From: Methanosphaera sp. rholeuAM6
GTDB lineage: Archaea; Methanobacteriota; Methanobacteria; Methanobacteriales; Methanobacteriaceae
Reading direction: 5' to 3'
Length of the DNA: 14,933 nt
Assembly (NCBI GenBank): GCA_003266105.1
Contig: MVAA01000012.1
Location: forward strand, 5,457 to 20,389
In this document: positions 1 to 7,371 of the stretch, piece by piece
Layout: the number at the start of each line of letters is the position of its first letter
Position numbering within the stretch: the stretch's first letter is position 1
Translations under genes and position numbers: made by a program
The notes under the pieces: generated by a model
What the model saw: only the letters and a program-made list of their open reading frames with translations
Told to the model about the DNA's origin: nothing
Database searches by the model: none

Positions 1-107
1 TCAACTGTTTCATCTTTAATTTCATCAAATATGGATTCAATATCTTCCCTTAAAAAAATCGGATTTGATTCATAAAACAATCCGCTGACGCATGGTTCTC
101 TAATCAT
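1..107 (-). CDS. MEMO family protein (AmmeMemoRadiSam protein B type), 5' part only
   Basis: The first 35 residues of a leftward gene that runs off the left edge. The protein begins MIREPCVSGLFYESNP, which fits the N-terminal signature of archaeal MEMO-family proteins (MxREPxVAGxFYPxxP). This family has a dioxygenase-like fold and often co-occurs with AMMECR1 and a radical SAM protein; its biochemical role in archaea is not settled. The ATG at 107 is preceded on the minus strand by an AAGTGAT Shine-Dalgarno-like stretch at about 113-119. The gene is divergent from the mevalonate kinase gene; I recall the same neighbour in Methanothermobacter, which supports the call. The catalytic region lies outside the window, so the assignment rests on the N-terminus and synteny only. 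Confidence 0.75.
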   Translation of the reverse strand, partial: MIREPCVSGLFYESNPIFLREDIESIFDEIKDETV

Positions 108-140
108 AAAAATCACTTCTTTATTATTTATTTATATCGT

Positions 141-152
141 CATAATATATAC
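141..152 (-). promoter_or_regulatory. Putative TATA box of the MEMO gene
   Basis: On the minus strand this reads GTATATATTATG. It lies about 35-45 bases upstream of the ATG at 107, which would place transcription start near 120 and give a short leader that still carries the AAGTGAT ribosome-binding stretch. Its position fits an archaeal promoter, but the region is so AT-rich that chance matches are common. Confidence 0.4.
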
Positions 153-330
153 ATAATATCCTGTACTAAGTATAGTATAATAAGGTTGAAAATATTTTTA
201 TGACCCTTCTATTTTAATCAATTTTTAGTTAACTTTATTATAGATAATTTAAATATATATTAATAACAGATTCTCATAAGATAATTGATTAACGTAATCA
301 TATGTTATTGATACATAAAACGTATAAAAA

Positions 331-387
331 GGATTTTTTTTATACTTGAGAATCATATTAAGGGGTACTCAGCTTTAAGCATGAGTA
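331..387 (+). other. TATA-like box followed by a near-perfect hairpin; possible small RNA or operator
   Basis: A GTATAAAAAG box (331-340) precedes a palindrome at 366-387. The arms are TACTCAGCTT (366-375) and AAGC-A-TGAGTA (377-387), which pair over 10 positions with one bulged A at 381. A run of four G at 362-365 sits just before it. The spacing of about 25 bases from box to hairpin matches archaeal transcription starts, so a small transcript beginning near 360 is possible. Equally it could be a protein-binding site. There is no coding capacity beyond a 5-codon frame. Confidence 0.35.
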
Positions 388-519
388 AATGTATTTAAAA
401 TTAGATTAAATAATTTAGATAAATATTATGGTAGTGGGTCTTTTTGATTCTGTTACACTCATCTTATCTAAACTTAATTTATTAAGTGGAAAAGCTAATA
501 ATAGAGAATACTAGATTAT

Positions 520-527
520 TTTATAAA
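520..527 (+). promoter_or_regulatory. Putative TATA box of the isoprenoid operon
   Basis: TTTATAAA lies 75-82 bases upstream of the mvk start, predicting transcription start near 550 and a leader of about 50 bases with a GGAG ribosome-binding site at 587-590. It is the best-formed TATA box in the last 100 bases before mvk. Confidence 0.45.
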
Positions 528-601
528 TTATTACTTTTTTTTAAATTATTTACTAATTTTTTTATGCAACTTTCCTATTGACTATCGGAGAATAATTATT
601 T

Positions 602-1573
602 ATGAAAATAGAAGCTTTTGCACCAGGAAAAGTAATATTGTTTGGAGAGCATTCTGTTGTACATAAAAGGCCGGCAATAGCTGTAGCTATCAACAAAGGC
701 GTAGATGTACTGCTTACGACTCGTGATGATAATATTATAAAAGTGGAAGTTCCATCAATAAATTATTCACAAGAATCAGAATTAATCAATAAGAGACTTG
801 ATTTTGAGTTAGATAGTCAAAATAAGATGATTACTGATTATATTTATGAAGTTATAAACTTATTTGAATTTGAACAGGGTTTCAACCTGAATGTAGACAT
901 AAGAATGTATCTGGGAGCAGGTCTTGGTTCATCGGCAGCTGTAACTGTAAGCTGTATGAAAGCGTTATCCATTCTTGCCGGAGTGGAAATGAACAAGAAA
1001 ACAATAGCTAAACAGGCAAGAAACATTGAAATAAAAATTCAAGGTGCCGCCAGTCCGATAGATACATCCATGAGTACATATGGTGGAATAATTTATATTG
1101 ACGAAAACTTTGAACTCGAACGTATAAAATTCGACATGGATTTACAGTTAATAGTTTCAAATTGTCAGATAAGTGGTAACACAGGTAAATTGGTAGAATC
1201 TGTTAGACAAAAATATGTTAAATATCCTGAAATTGTAGAAAATATTTTTAATGCTATGCAGGAAATTGCAAAAAATGCAAAGGATGCTCTGGAAAACGGT
1301 AACTCTGAACTTATAGGAGATTTAATGAATCTTAATCAGGGATTGTTGGATTCAATAGGAGTTAATACTGTTGAATTGTCAGATATGGTTTACCTTTCAC
1401 GAAAATATGGGGCAAAAGGTTCAAAATTAACAGGTAGTGGTGGTGGAGGATGTATAATAGCATTCTGTCCTGAAAATATTGACACCATATACGAGGAACT
1501 GTCAAAAAAATACGCAACATTTAAATGTGAACAATCTGATGAAGGAGTTTATGCTAAAATCATTGAAAATTAA
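602..1573 (+). CDS. mvk: Mevalonate kinase
   Basis: Phosphorylates mevalonate to 5-phosphomevalonate with ATP, the entry step after HMG-CoA reductase in archaeal isoprenoid synthesis; cytosolic. The 323-residue length is normal for archaeal GHMP kinases and all three GHMP motifs are visible: PGKVILFGEH at residues 8-17, the phosphate-binding GAGLGSSAA at 105-113, and KLTGSGGGG at 275-283. Asp154 in SPIDTSMSTYGG fits the catalytic aspartate. The start follows GGAG at 587-590. It is the first gene of the isoprenoid cluster, with isopentenyl phosphate kinase 21 bases downstream. That neighbour makes mevalonate kinase more likely than another GHMP kinase such as homoserine kinase. Confidence 0.96.
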   Translation: MKIEAFAPGKVILFGEHSVVHKRPAIAVAINKGVDVLLTTRDDNIIKVEVPSINYSQESELINKRLDFELDSQNKMITDYIYEVINLFEFEQGFNLNVDIRMYLGAGLGSSAAVTVSCMKALSILAGVEMNKKTIAKQARNIEIKIQGAASPIDTSMSTYGGIIYIDENFELERIKFDMDLQLIVSNCQISGNTGKLVESVRQKYVKYPEIVENIFNAMQEIAKNAKDALENGNSELIGDLMNLNQGLLDSIGVNTVELSDMVYLSRKYGAKGSKLTGSGGGGCIIAFCPENIDTIYEELSKKYATFKCEQSDEGVYAKIIEN

Positions 1574-1594
1574 TGATAATAGGACATAATTACT

Positions 1595-2383
1595 ATGATT
1601 ATATTAAAACTAGGTGGAAGTGCATTAACAGTAAAGGATGCCGATAAACCAACTATAGATGAAGTTAATTTAGACAGGATTGCCGAGGAAATATCAGATT
1701 ACAATGATGATATGGTAATTGTACATGGGGCAGGTTCATACGGGCATATATATGCAAAAAAATATGCAATCGGTGAAAAAATTACAGGTAAGGATGAAAA
1801 TCAGTTTAAAATAGAAGGATTAAGTCTTACACAGGCATCTGTTCAATTATTAAATTATCTTGTTGTAAATAAACTGCAAGAAAAAGGTATTCCAGCAATA
1901 GGATTTAAACCATCATCTTTTATCATGACTGAAAATAAGAGAATAGCGGTATGTGACACCACTATTGTACAGCGTTATGTGGATGAAGGATTTGTACCGG
2001 TATTGTATGGTGATGCAGTATTGGATTTGAATGATGAACTAAAATTTGCAGTAATATCCGGTGATCAGTTAATAACATACTTTGCAAGACAATTAAATGC
2101 TGACAGAGTAATATTGTCATCGGATGTTGATGGAATATACACAGATAATCCAAAAACAAATCCGGATGCTAAATTAATAGATATAGTTACAAAAGATACC
2201 AAATTATTACTTACCGAGAATGAAAATCAGGCTGACGTAACAGGTGGAATGGCAGGAAAAATAAGGGAATTACTGGAATTAGCAGAATACGGAATTGAAT
2301 CCCTAATAATTAATGCAGAAAAAGAAGGAAACCTGCGCTTAGCCGTTTCAGGAGAGAAAGTAACAGGTACTTTAATCAAATAA
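1595..2383 (+). CDS. ipk: Isopentenyl phosphate kinase
   Basis: Phosphorylates isopentenyl monophosphate to isopentenyl diphosphate, the signature step of the archaeal modified mevalonate pathway. The 262-residue protein has the amino acid kinase fold: MIILKLGGSALT at the N-terminus (lysine and glycine loop for phosphate binding), HGAGSYGH at residues 44-51, ISGDQ at 154-158, and the nucleotide-side segments SSDVDGIYTDNP and VTGGMAGK (215-222). His51 aligns with the catalytic histidine that separates this enzyme from glutamate and aspartate kinases. The ribosome-binding site is weak (AGGACA near 1582). The gene lies 21 bases after mvk, so co-transcription is likely. Confidence 0.96.
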   Translation: MIILKLGGSALTVKDADKPTIDEVNLDRIAEEISDYNDDMVIVHGAGSYGHIYAKKYAIGEKITGKDENQFKIEGLSLTQASVQLLNYLVVNKLQEKGIPAIGFKPSSFIMTENKRIAVCDTTIVQRYVDEGFVPVLYGDAVLDLNDELKFAVISGDQLITYFARQLNADRVILSSDVDGIYTDNPKTNPDAKLIDIVTKDTKLLLTENENQADVTGGMAGKIRELLELAEYGIESLIINAEKEGNLRLAVSGEKVTGTLIK

Positions 2384-2426
2384 TAATAATTATAATTTTA
2401 ACAATAATCACAAAAATACATATTAT

Positions 2427-2442
2427 GGAGGTTTGTGCTGTG
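2427..2442 (+). promoter_or_regulatory. Ribosome-binding site deciding a GTG start for fni
   Basis: GGAGGT (2427-2432) lies 7 bases before GTG at 2440. The upstream ATG at 2425 overlaps this site and cannot use it. The five extra residues it would add (MEVCA) do not match family N-termini. Confidence 0.75.
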
Positions 2443-3489
2443 ATATCAGACAGAAAACTAGCACACCTAGAAATCTGTAAAAACTATGATGTAGAACATC
2501 ACAGAACAACAGGATTTGAAGACATAGAACTAGTACATAGAACATTACCCGAAGTAAACTTTGACGAAATAGATACTTCAATAGAATTTCTTGGAAAAAC
2601 TCTTGACACTCCTCTAATAATTTCAGCAATAACTGGAGGACATGAAGCAAGCACTAAAATTAATAAAAACCTTGCAATAGCAACGGAAAAGACACGTATT
2701 GCAATGGGTGTTGGTAGTCAACGGGCCGGAATTACTCATGAAGAACTGGAAGAGACTTTCACCGTTGTCCGGGATTATGCAAGAAGATCTATGATAATAG
2801 GTAATATTGGAGCACCTCAGGTAGAATATGCACCAAAAGCAATAGAAATGTTGGATTGTGATGCATTAGCAATACATTTAAATCCTTTACAGGAAATTAT
2901 TCAGCCAGAAGGGGATATAAATGCAAAAGGCTATGCGGAATCTATACGAGAAATATGTTCTGGAAGTAATATTCCAATAATTGCTAAAGAAACTGGTGCA
3001 GGAATAGATGGAAGAGATGCTAAGATTCTTGAGGACATAGGAGTTAATGCAATTGATATCCAGGGAGTAGGTGGAACTAGCTGGGCAGCAGTAGAAACTT
3101 ACAGGGCAGAAGATCCAAACCTTGGAAATCTATTCTGGGATTGGGGTATACCAACCGCAGTAAGTACAATAGAAGTCCTTGAAAACACCAAACTACCTGT
3201 AATATCATCGGGTGGAATACGTAATGGACTGGATGCTGCAAAGGCAATAAGTTTGGGAGCAGACTGTGTGGGAATGGCATTACCATTTTTAAAGTATGCT
3301 TATGAAAGTCCTGAACTAATAGAGAATAAGATTAACCAATTCACAAGAGAACTGAAAACTGCAATGTTCCTTGTGGGTGCATCAAACATAGCTGAATTAA
3401 AAGAGAAAAGATTAATAATCACTGGAAAAACTAGGGAAATATTAACAGAACTAAATATTGACACAAAAAAATATGCTAGGAGGATATAA
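2440..3489 (+). CDS. fni: Type 2 isopentenyl-diphosphate delta-isomerase (FMN-dependent)
   Basis: Interconverts isopentenyl and dimethylallyl diphosphate using reduced FMN and Mg2+; a TIM-barrel enzyme unrelated to type 1 isomerase. Family motifs, numbered from the GTG start: TGGH 65-68, GVGSQR 90-95, HLNPLQE 146-152 with the conserved Gln151, then KETGAG, GGTSWAAVE and SSGGIRNGLDAAKAISLGAD for the FMN phosphate. An ATG at 2425 is in frame. However, its own bases form the GGAGGT ribosome-binding site (2427-2432), and relatives begin at M-ISDRKL, so I place the start at the GTG at 2440 (349 residues). It ends 1 base before the TTG of the RNase J gene, so the two are probably translated in sequence. 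Confidence 0.95.
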   Translation: MISDRKLAHLEICKNYDVEHHRTTGFEDIELVHRTLPEVNFDEIDTSIEFLGKTLDTPLIISAITGGHEASTKINKNLAIATEKTRIAMGVGSQRAGITHEELEETFTVVRDYARRSMIIGNIGAPQVEYAPKAIEMLDCDALAIHLNPLQEIIQPEGDINAKGYAESIREICSGSNIPIIAKETGAGIDGRDAKILEDIGVNAIDIQGVGGTSWAAVETYRAEDPNLGNLFWDWGIPTAVSTIEVLENTKLPVISSGGIRNGLDAAKAISLGADCVGMALPFLKYAYESPELIENKINQFTRELKTAMFLVGASNIAELKEKRLIITGKTREILTELNIDTKKYARRI

Positions 3490-3490
3490 T

Positions 3491-4834
3491 TTGACAATAG
3501 AAGTAATTGCAGTTGGAGGATATGAACAAATCGGAAAAAACATGACTGCAGTAAAAGTAAATGATGACGTAGTAATATTTGATATGGGTATACACTTGGA
3601 CAGACTTCATATACACGAAGACACGGACATATCGAGGATGCATAGTCTTGACTTAATTGAACGTGGAGTAATACCTGATGACACACTGATGAGAGAAGTG
3701 GACGGTAAGGTAAGGGCAATAGTATGTACACACGGTCACCTTGACCACATCGGTGCAATAGCAAAATTGGCACACAGATACGAAGCTCCAATTATTGCAA
3801 CTCCGTATACAATTGCTTTGATTGAGAAAACCATTAAAGGGGAACGTAAATTCAAAGTGAACAATCCATTAAAAGTTGTTAATCCTGGAGAAAAATTGCA
3901 GATTTCACCAAACCTTACACTGGAATTTGTCAGAACAACACACAGTATACCACAGACTATTACAGCAGCACTTCACACTCCTGAAGGAGTAGTGATATAC
4001 GCAAACGACTTTAAATTTGACAATCATCAAATGGTTTCACCACCACCTGATTACAGAAGATTCAGAGAATTGGGTAAAAAAGGTGTTAAAGTAGCTATTA
4101 TGGATACAACCAATATTAAGGAAGTTAAAGAAAGTAAAACACACTCTGAGAAAATTGCAAGAGATTTACTTAAGGATGTTCTTAAAGGTCCACTGGAAGA
4201 AAGAAAAGGATTAATTGTCACAACATTCTCCAGTCACATAGAAAGAATACAGGCTATCACAAAGATAGCAGAAAGAAGCAGAAGAAAAGTGTTAATTCTT
4301 GGACGCAGTATGGAAAGATACTGTTCAATAGCTGAATCATTGGGAATATTGAATCTGCCTAGAAACGTCAGTATATATGGTAATTCAAAATCAATTAACA
4401 AAGCACTTGCAAGAGCAAACGAGAACAGAACAAAGTACATGTTAATAGTTACAGGACATCAGGGAGAACCGGATGCATTGCTGCCTAGAATAGCCAACAA
4501 TAAAACCAACTATGAAATTAAACCTGGAGATAACATTGTATTTTCAGCAACGACAATTCCTAACCCAATAAATCTTGCAAATAGGGATTTACTTGACAGA
4601 AGAATTAAAGAAAGAGGAGCAAGAATCTATAATAATGTTCACGTATCAGGACATGCAGGACCAGAAGACTTAAGGGATTTCATAAGAATGTTAAATCCAC
4701 AGCATCTGATCCCATCACACGGAGATTTAAGTCATTTAGCAGCATTTGTTGAATTGGCAGAAGAGGAAGGATATAAATTAGGAAACGATGTTCATATTCT
4801 AAGAAATGGACAAGCTCAAGTATTTAATAGGTGA
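3491..4834 (+). CDS. rnj: Archaeal ribonuclease J (metallo-beta-lactamase/beta-CASP)
   Basis: A zinc-dependent 5'-3' exoribonuclease and possible endonuclease of the archaeal RNase J family, acting in RNA decay and maturation. From the TTG start (447 residues) the visible features are GGYEQIGKN near the N-terminus, the zinc motif THGHLDH with His81, His83, Asp85 and His86, further ligands His151 (TTHS) and Asp173 (YANDFKFD), a beta-CASP domain in the second half with VTGHQGEPDA, VSGHAGPEDL (His388), and the closing PSHGDLSH (His410). GGAGGAT at 3479-3485 inside the end of fni decides the TTG at 3491, 1 base after the fni stop. An earlier in-frame TTG at 3458 lacks a site. The gene sits between two lipid enzymes. 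Confidence 0.93.
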   Translation: MTIEVIAVGGYEQIGKNMTAVKVNDDVVIFDMGIHLDRLHIHEDTDISRMHSLDLIERGVIPDDTLMREVDGKVRAIVCTHGHLDHIGAIAKLAHRYEAPIIATPYTIALIEKTIKGERKFKVNNPLKVVNPGEKLQISPNLTLEFVRTTHSIPQTITAALHTPEGVVIYANDFKFDNHQMVSPPPDYRRFRELGKKGVKVAIMDTTNIKEVKESKTHSEKIARDLLKDVLKGPLEERKGLIVTTFSSHIERIQAITKIAERSRRKVLILGRSMERYCSIAESLGILNLPRNVSIYGNSKSINKALARANENRTKYMLIVTGHQGEPDALLPRIANNKTNYEIKPGDNIVFSATTIPNPINLANRDLLDRRIKERGARIYNNVHVSGHAGPEDLRDFIRMLNPQHLIPSHGDLSHLAAFVELAEEEGYKLGNDVHILRNGQAQVFNR

Positions 4835-4839
4835 TTATA

Positions 4840-5823
4840 ATGGATGTATTAGAAATATTAAAAGCATATTCTGCTGAAGTTGATGTTGAAATTGAAGAGG
4901 CATTAAGTACACTTGAACCTAAAGAGTTGCAAGATGCTTGTGCACATCTGATTAAGGCCGGAGGAAAAAAATTCAGACCGGCATTAACTGTATTGAGTTG
5001 TCAGGCAGTTGGTGGTCAGACCGATAAGGCTCTTAAAGCTGCAGCATCACTTGAATTAATCCATACTTTCAGTCTGATACATGATGACATTATGGATAAC
5101 GATGACACTAGACGTGGAATGAAAGCCGTACATAAAATATGGGGAGAACCATTGGCAATACTTGCAGGTGACACTCTTTTTGCAAAGGCATATGAGACAA
5201 TCATTAAAACGGCCGATGACAACATAGCATACGAAAGGGCTATTGATGCTCTTAGAGTACTTGTTGATTCCTGCATTAAAATCTGTGAAGGACAGGCTTT
5301 GGACATGTCATTTGAGGACACCTTTGAAGTTACACAGGATGAATACATGAACATGATATACAAAAAGACTGGAGCACTAATAACCGGTGCAACAGCTGCA
5401 GGTGCAATTATTGGTGGAGCTTCATCAATGCAGATTAAGGCTTTGCAGGAATACGGTAGAAATGTTGGCCTTGCCTTCCAGATTCAGGATGATTACATTG
5501 ACTTAACCGGTGATGAATCAATAGGTAAGCCTGTCGGCAGTGACCTTGTTGAAGGTAAAAAAACAATAATGGTATTGTATGCTCTGGAAAAGGCAAGTCA
5601 GGAAGATCATGACAGGCTCATAGAATTATTGGAAGCTAATGATGAAAGTATCATACCGGAAGCTATGGATATTCTTAACAAATATGGTGCAATTCAATAT
5701 GCCAGAACCGTTGCATATGATTGTGTTATTAAGGCAAAAGAATCTTTAGGTTTTATTCCCGATTCAGATGCTAAAGATGCATTAATGAAATTAGCTGACT
5801 TTGTATTCACTAGAAAAGCTTAA
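4840..5823 (+). CDS. idsA: (All-E) prenyl diphosphate synthase, likely farnesyl/geranylgeranyl diphosphate synthase
   Basis: Condenses IPP with allylic diphosphates to give the C15 and C20 chains of archaeal ether lipids. From ATG 4840 the protein has 327 residues. It shows GGKKFRP, the first aspartate-rich motif DDIMD at 82-86 followed by NDDTRRG, and the second motif DDYID at about 217-221 in FQIQDDYIDLTGD. The residue five before the first motif is Phe, a chain-length-limiting position in archaeal C20 synthases, which fits a C15/C20 product range rather than a longer one; this is inference. The start is chosen because the archaeal site GGTGAT (4830-4835) overlaps the RNase J stop codon and lies 4 bases before ATG 4840. 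An in-frame GTG at 4831 overlaps that site. It ends the cluster. Confidence 0.94.
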   Translation: MDVLEILKAYSAEVDVEIEEALSTLEPKELQDACAHLIKAGGKKFRPALTVLSCQAVGGQTDKALKAAASLELIHTFSLIHDDIMDNDDTRRGMKAVHKIWGEPLAILAGDTLFAKAYETIIKTADDNIAYERAIDALRVLVDSCIKICEGQALDMSFEDTFEVTQDEYMNMIYKKTGALITGATAAGAIIGGASSMQIKALQEYGRNVGLAFQIQDDYIDLTGDESIGKPVGSDLVEGKKTIMVLYALEKASQEDHDRLIELLEANDESIIPEAMDILNKYGAIQYARTVAYDCVIKAKESLGFIPDSDAKDALMKLADFVFTRKA

Positions 5824-5834
5824 TATTTACATTT

Positions 5835-5867
5835 TTATAACCTCCATTTCCTTTGACCTTTTTTTTG
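5835..5867 (+). terminator. T-rich 3' end of the isoprenoid operon
   Basis: Just after the idsA stop come a TTTTT run and then eight T at 5859-5866. Oligo-T tracts without a stable hairpin are the usual intrinsic terminators of archaeal RNA polymerase. The stretch TTATAACCTCCATTT at 5835-5849 recurs at 13111-13125 after another operon. Confidence 0.5.
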
Positions 5868-5871
5868 AATA

Positions 5872-5881
5872 AGTATATAAA
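5872..5881 (+). promoter_or_regulatory. TATA box of the ferritin gene
   Basis: AGTATATAAA lies 47-56 bases before the ferritin ATG. It predicts a start near 5903 and a leader of about 25 bases carrying GGAGAG at 5915-5920. It follows directly after the idsA terminator, so ferritin is probably its own transcription unit. Confidence 0.6.
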
Positions 5882-5927
5882 GATTGATTTAACATAATAA
5901 TATTATAAAATTTAGGAGAGAATTATC

Positions 5928-6440
5928 ATGTTAGATAAAAAGATGGAACAAGCATTAAACGATCAATTAAACGCTGAAATGCAATCAGGATACTTATACT
6001 TATCCATGGCAACTTACTTTGAGGACAATGATTTACCTGGATTCGGTAACTCATTAAGAGTACATGCTGAAGAAGAGTTAGAACATGCTATGAGATTCTA
6101 TGACTACATAATAAGAAAAGGTGGAAGTGTAGTTTTACAAGCAATAGATGAACCTAAAAGAGAATGGAAAGATACGGTAGAAGTATATGAGGAAATACAG
6201 GAACATGAAGAATTAGTGACTAGTCTTATCCATGATCTTGTGGATTTAAGTATTGAACTTAAAGACCATGCAACCAACCAATTCCTGTTATGGTTTGTAG
6301 AAGAACAAGTTGAAGAAGAGGAACTCGCAGCAGAAGACCTTAGAAAAGTAAGAATGGCAGTAGATGCTCCACAACTATTATACTTGCTGGATAAAGAATA
6401 TGGAGAATTTACTGGTGAAGAAGAGGAAGAGGAAGAATAA
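5928..6440 (+). CDS. ftn: Ferritin (non-heme, FtnA type)
   Basis: Stores iron by oxidising Fe(II) at a dinuclear centre and holding it in a 24-subunit shell; this also removes Fenton-active iron. The 170-residue four-helix protein keeps every ferroxidase residue at the same numbers as E. coli FtnA: Glu17, Tyr24, Glu50, His53, Glu94, Gln127 and Glu130. No haem-ligand methionine or C-terminal Cys motif suggests bacterioferritin. It ends in seven consecutive glutamates (164-170), encoded by GAA/GAG repeats at 6417-6437, an unusual acidic tail. It has its own promoter and is flanked by T-rich ends, so it is monocistronic. It opens the redox-related part of the window. Confidence 0.95.
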   Translation: MLDKKMEQALNDQLNAEMQSGYLYLSMATYFEDNDLPGFGNSLRVHAEEELEHAMRFYDYIIRKGGSVVLQAIDEPKREWKDTVEVYEEIQEHEELVTSLIHDLVDLSIELKDHATNQFLLWFVEEQVEEEELAAEDLRKVRMAVDAPQLLYLLDKEYGEFTGEEEEEEE

Positions 6441-6517
6441 TATTTTAATATTTTTTTCCTTTTTACTATTTTTAATATTTTTTTTTAAACAATATTTAAT
6501 TCATTTTTAAATATTGT
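6441..6517 (+). terminator. T-rich terminator region after ferritin with an 11-bp inverted repeat
   Basis: T runs at 6451-6457 and 6477-6486 follow the ferritin stop. Immediately after them, ACAATATTTAA (6489-6499) and TTAAATATTGT (6507-6517) form a perfect 11-bp inverted repeat with a 7-base loop. It may be a 3'-end hairpin protecting the ferritin mRNA, or an operator upstream of the next unit. Confidence 0.5.
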
Positions 6518-6542
6518 ATTCATAAAACTTTAAGTCATTGTT

Positions 6543-6556
6543 AAATATATATTATA
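6543..6556 (+). promoter_or_regulatory. TATA box of the CMD-flavodoxin-hydrolase operon
   Basis: AAATATATATTATA lies about 45-60 bases before the ATG at 6602. Transcription would start near 6575, leaving a leader with an AAGGATG ribosome-binding stretch at 6588-6594. The box is well formed but surrounded by AT-rich sequence. Confidence 0.5.
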
Positions 6557-6601
6557 ATTGAAATTACTTTACAATATATCAATGTTTAAGGATGTTAAAT
6601 C

Positions 6602-7354
6602 ATGCAACTGACAGACAAAGCAATAGAAAATAGACAAAAGGTTTTACCATACCATGATTCGCAACTGGAAGAAACAGACCCTGAATTCATGGAAATATTC
6701 AATAATTTCCTGTTTGATGATGTACAGAAAAATACGATGCTGCCTGACAGAAGTAAGATGTTGGTAATATTAGCAACTTTAATAGCTAACCAATCAGAAA
6801 AAGAGTATGAAATTGCCATTGAAGCTGCAATTAATCTGGGATTAACTCCCGTTGAAATCAAAGAGGTATTATATCAGTCAGCACCATATGTGGGATTTGC
6901 AAAGCTTTATGATTTTCTTGATATAACAAATCAGGTTTTTGATGAGAAGGGTATTGATGTACCTATACCGGGTCAATCAACAACAAACAGACAAAACAGG
7001 ATGGAAATGGGATATCAGAAACAGTTACAGTACTTTAGAAAAGAGATGATTGAACAGTTGGATGAGAACACTCCAATGAATCAGAAGCATTTCAACGAAT
7101 TTCTGAAGGGGTATTGTTTTGGTGACTTCTATACAAGAACAGGATTGGATGATCAGGATAGGGAGCTTGTAACTTTTTGTATTATAGCATCTCTTGGCGG
7201 ATGTGAAAATCAGTTAAGGGGACATACACAAGGAAATCTTTCAGTTGGCAATGATAAAGAAACATTAATTGGAGCATTAACAGTTTTAATGCCTTTTATT
7301 GGTTTTCCAAGAACAATAAATGCACTAGCAATTATAAATGAATCATGCTTATAG
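6602..7354 (+). CDS. Carboxymuconolactone decarboxylase family protein, two CMD domains
   Basis: The 250-residue protein appears to be a tandem duplication of the CMD/AhpD-like alpha-helical domain: one at about 26-110 (LANQSEKEYEIAIEAAINLGLTP-type helix, then SAPYVGFAKLYDFL) and one at about 160-247 (GLDDQDRELVTFCIIASLGG, RGHTQGNL, MPFIGFPRTINAL). The classical AhpD active-site CxxC is absent. Cysteines are at 172, 193, 201 and 249, so peroxidase activity is uncertain. Members of this family include decarboxylases, AhpD-type reductants and uncharacterised stress proteins. It starts an operon: the flavodoxin starts 17 bases later and an alpha/beta hydrolase follows. That set suggests reductive or detoxifying chemistry, but the substrate is unknown. 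Confidence 0.88.
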   Translation: MQLTDKAIENRQKVLPYHDSQLEETDPEFMEIFNNFLFDDVQKNTMLPDRSKMLVILATLIANQSEKEYEIAIEAAINLGLTPVEIKEVLYQSAPYVGFAKLYDFLDITNQVFDEKGIDVPIPGQSTTNRQNRMEMGYQKQLQYFRKEMIEQLDENTPMNQKHFNEFLKGYCFGDFYTRTGLDDQDRELVTFCIIASLGGCENQLRGHTQGNLSVGNDKETLIGALTVLMPFIGFPRTINALAIINESCL

Positions 7355-7371
7355 ATGGGGGAATTGTTTTT

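Larger units (their letters stand above)
108..601. other. Divergent intergenic region, 494 bp
   Basis: A very AT-rich gap between the divergent MEMO and mevalonate kinase genes. It holds no open frame of convincing length on either strand. It contains a TATA-like box for the leftward gene (141-152), one for mvk (520-527) and an unassigned one (331-338). It also contains a near-perfect palindrome at 366-387 and an 8-bp inverted pair, GATTCTCA at 269-276 and TGAGAATC at 347-354. This is far longer than the other gaps here, so an unannotated small RNA or dense regulation is possible. Confidence 0.7.

Noticed and set aside
160..180. Imperfect dyad around TACTAAGTATAGTA near the MEMO promoter
   Set aside because: The arms match over only five bases and the centre is asymmetric; not distinguishable from background.
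361..450. A tRNA or C/D-box guide RNA in the divergent gap
   Set aside because: There is no cloverleaf, no T-loop GTTCRA motif, and no RTGATGA/CTGA box pair in suitable positions.
3300..3791. 163-residue minus-strand open frame across the end of fni and start of rnj
   Set aside because: It lies opposite two well-supported genes, has low-complexity composition rich in Leu, Ser and Cys, and no ribosome-binding site; it is a shadow of the coding strand.
5016..5363. 115-residue minus-strand open frame inside idsA
   Set aside because: It is antisense to the motif-rich core of the prenyl synthase and has no family resemblance.
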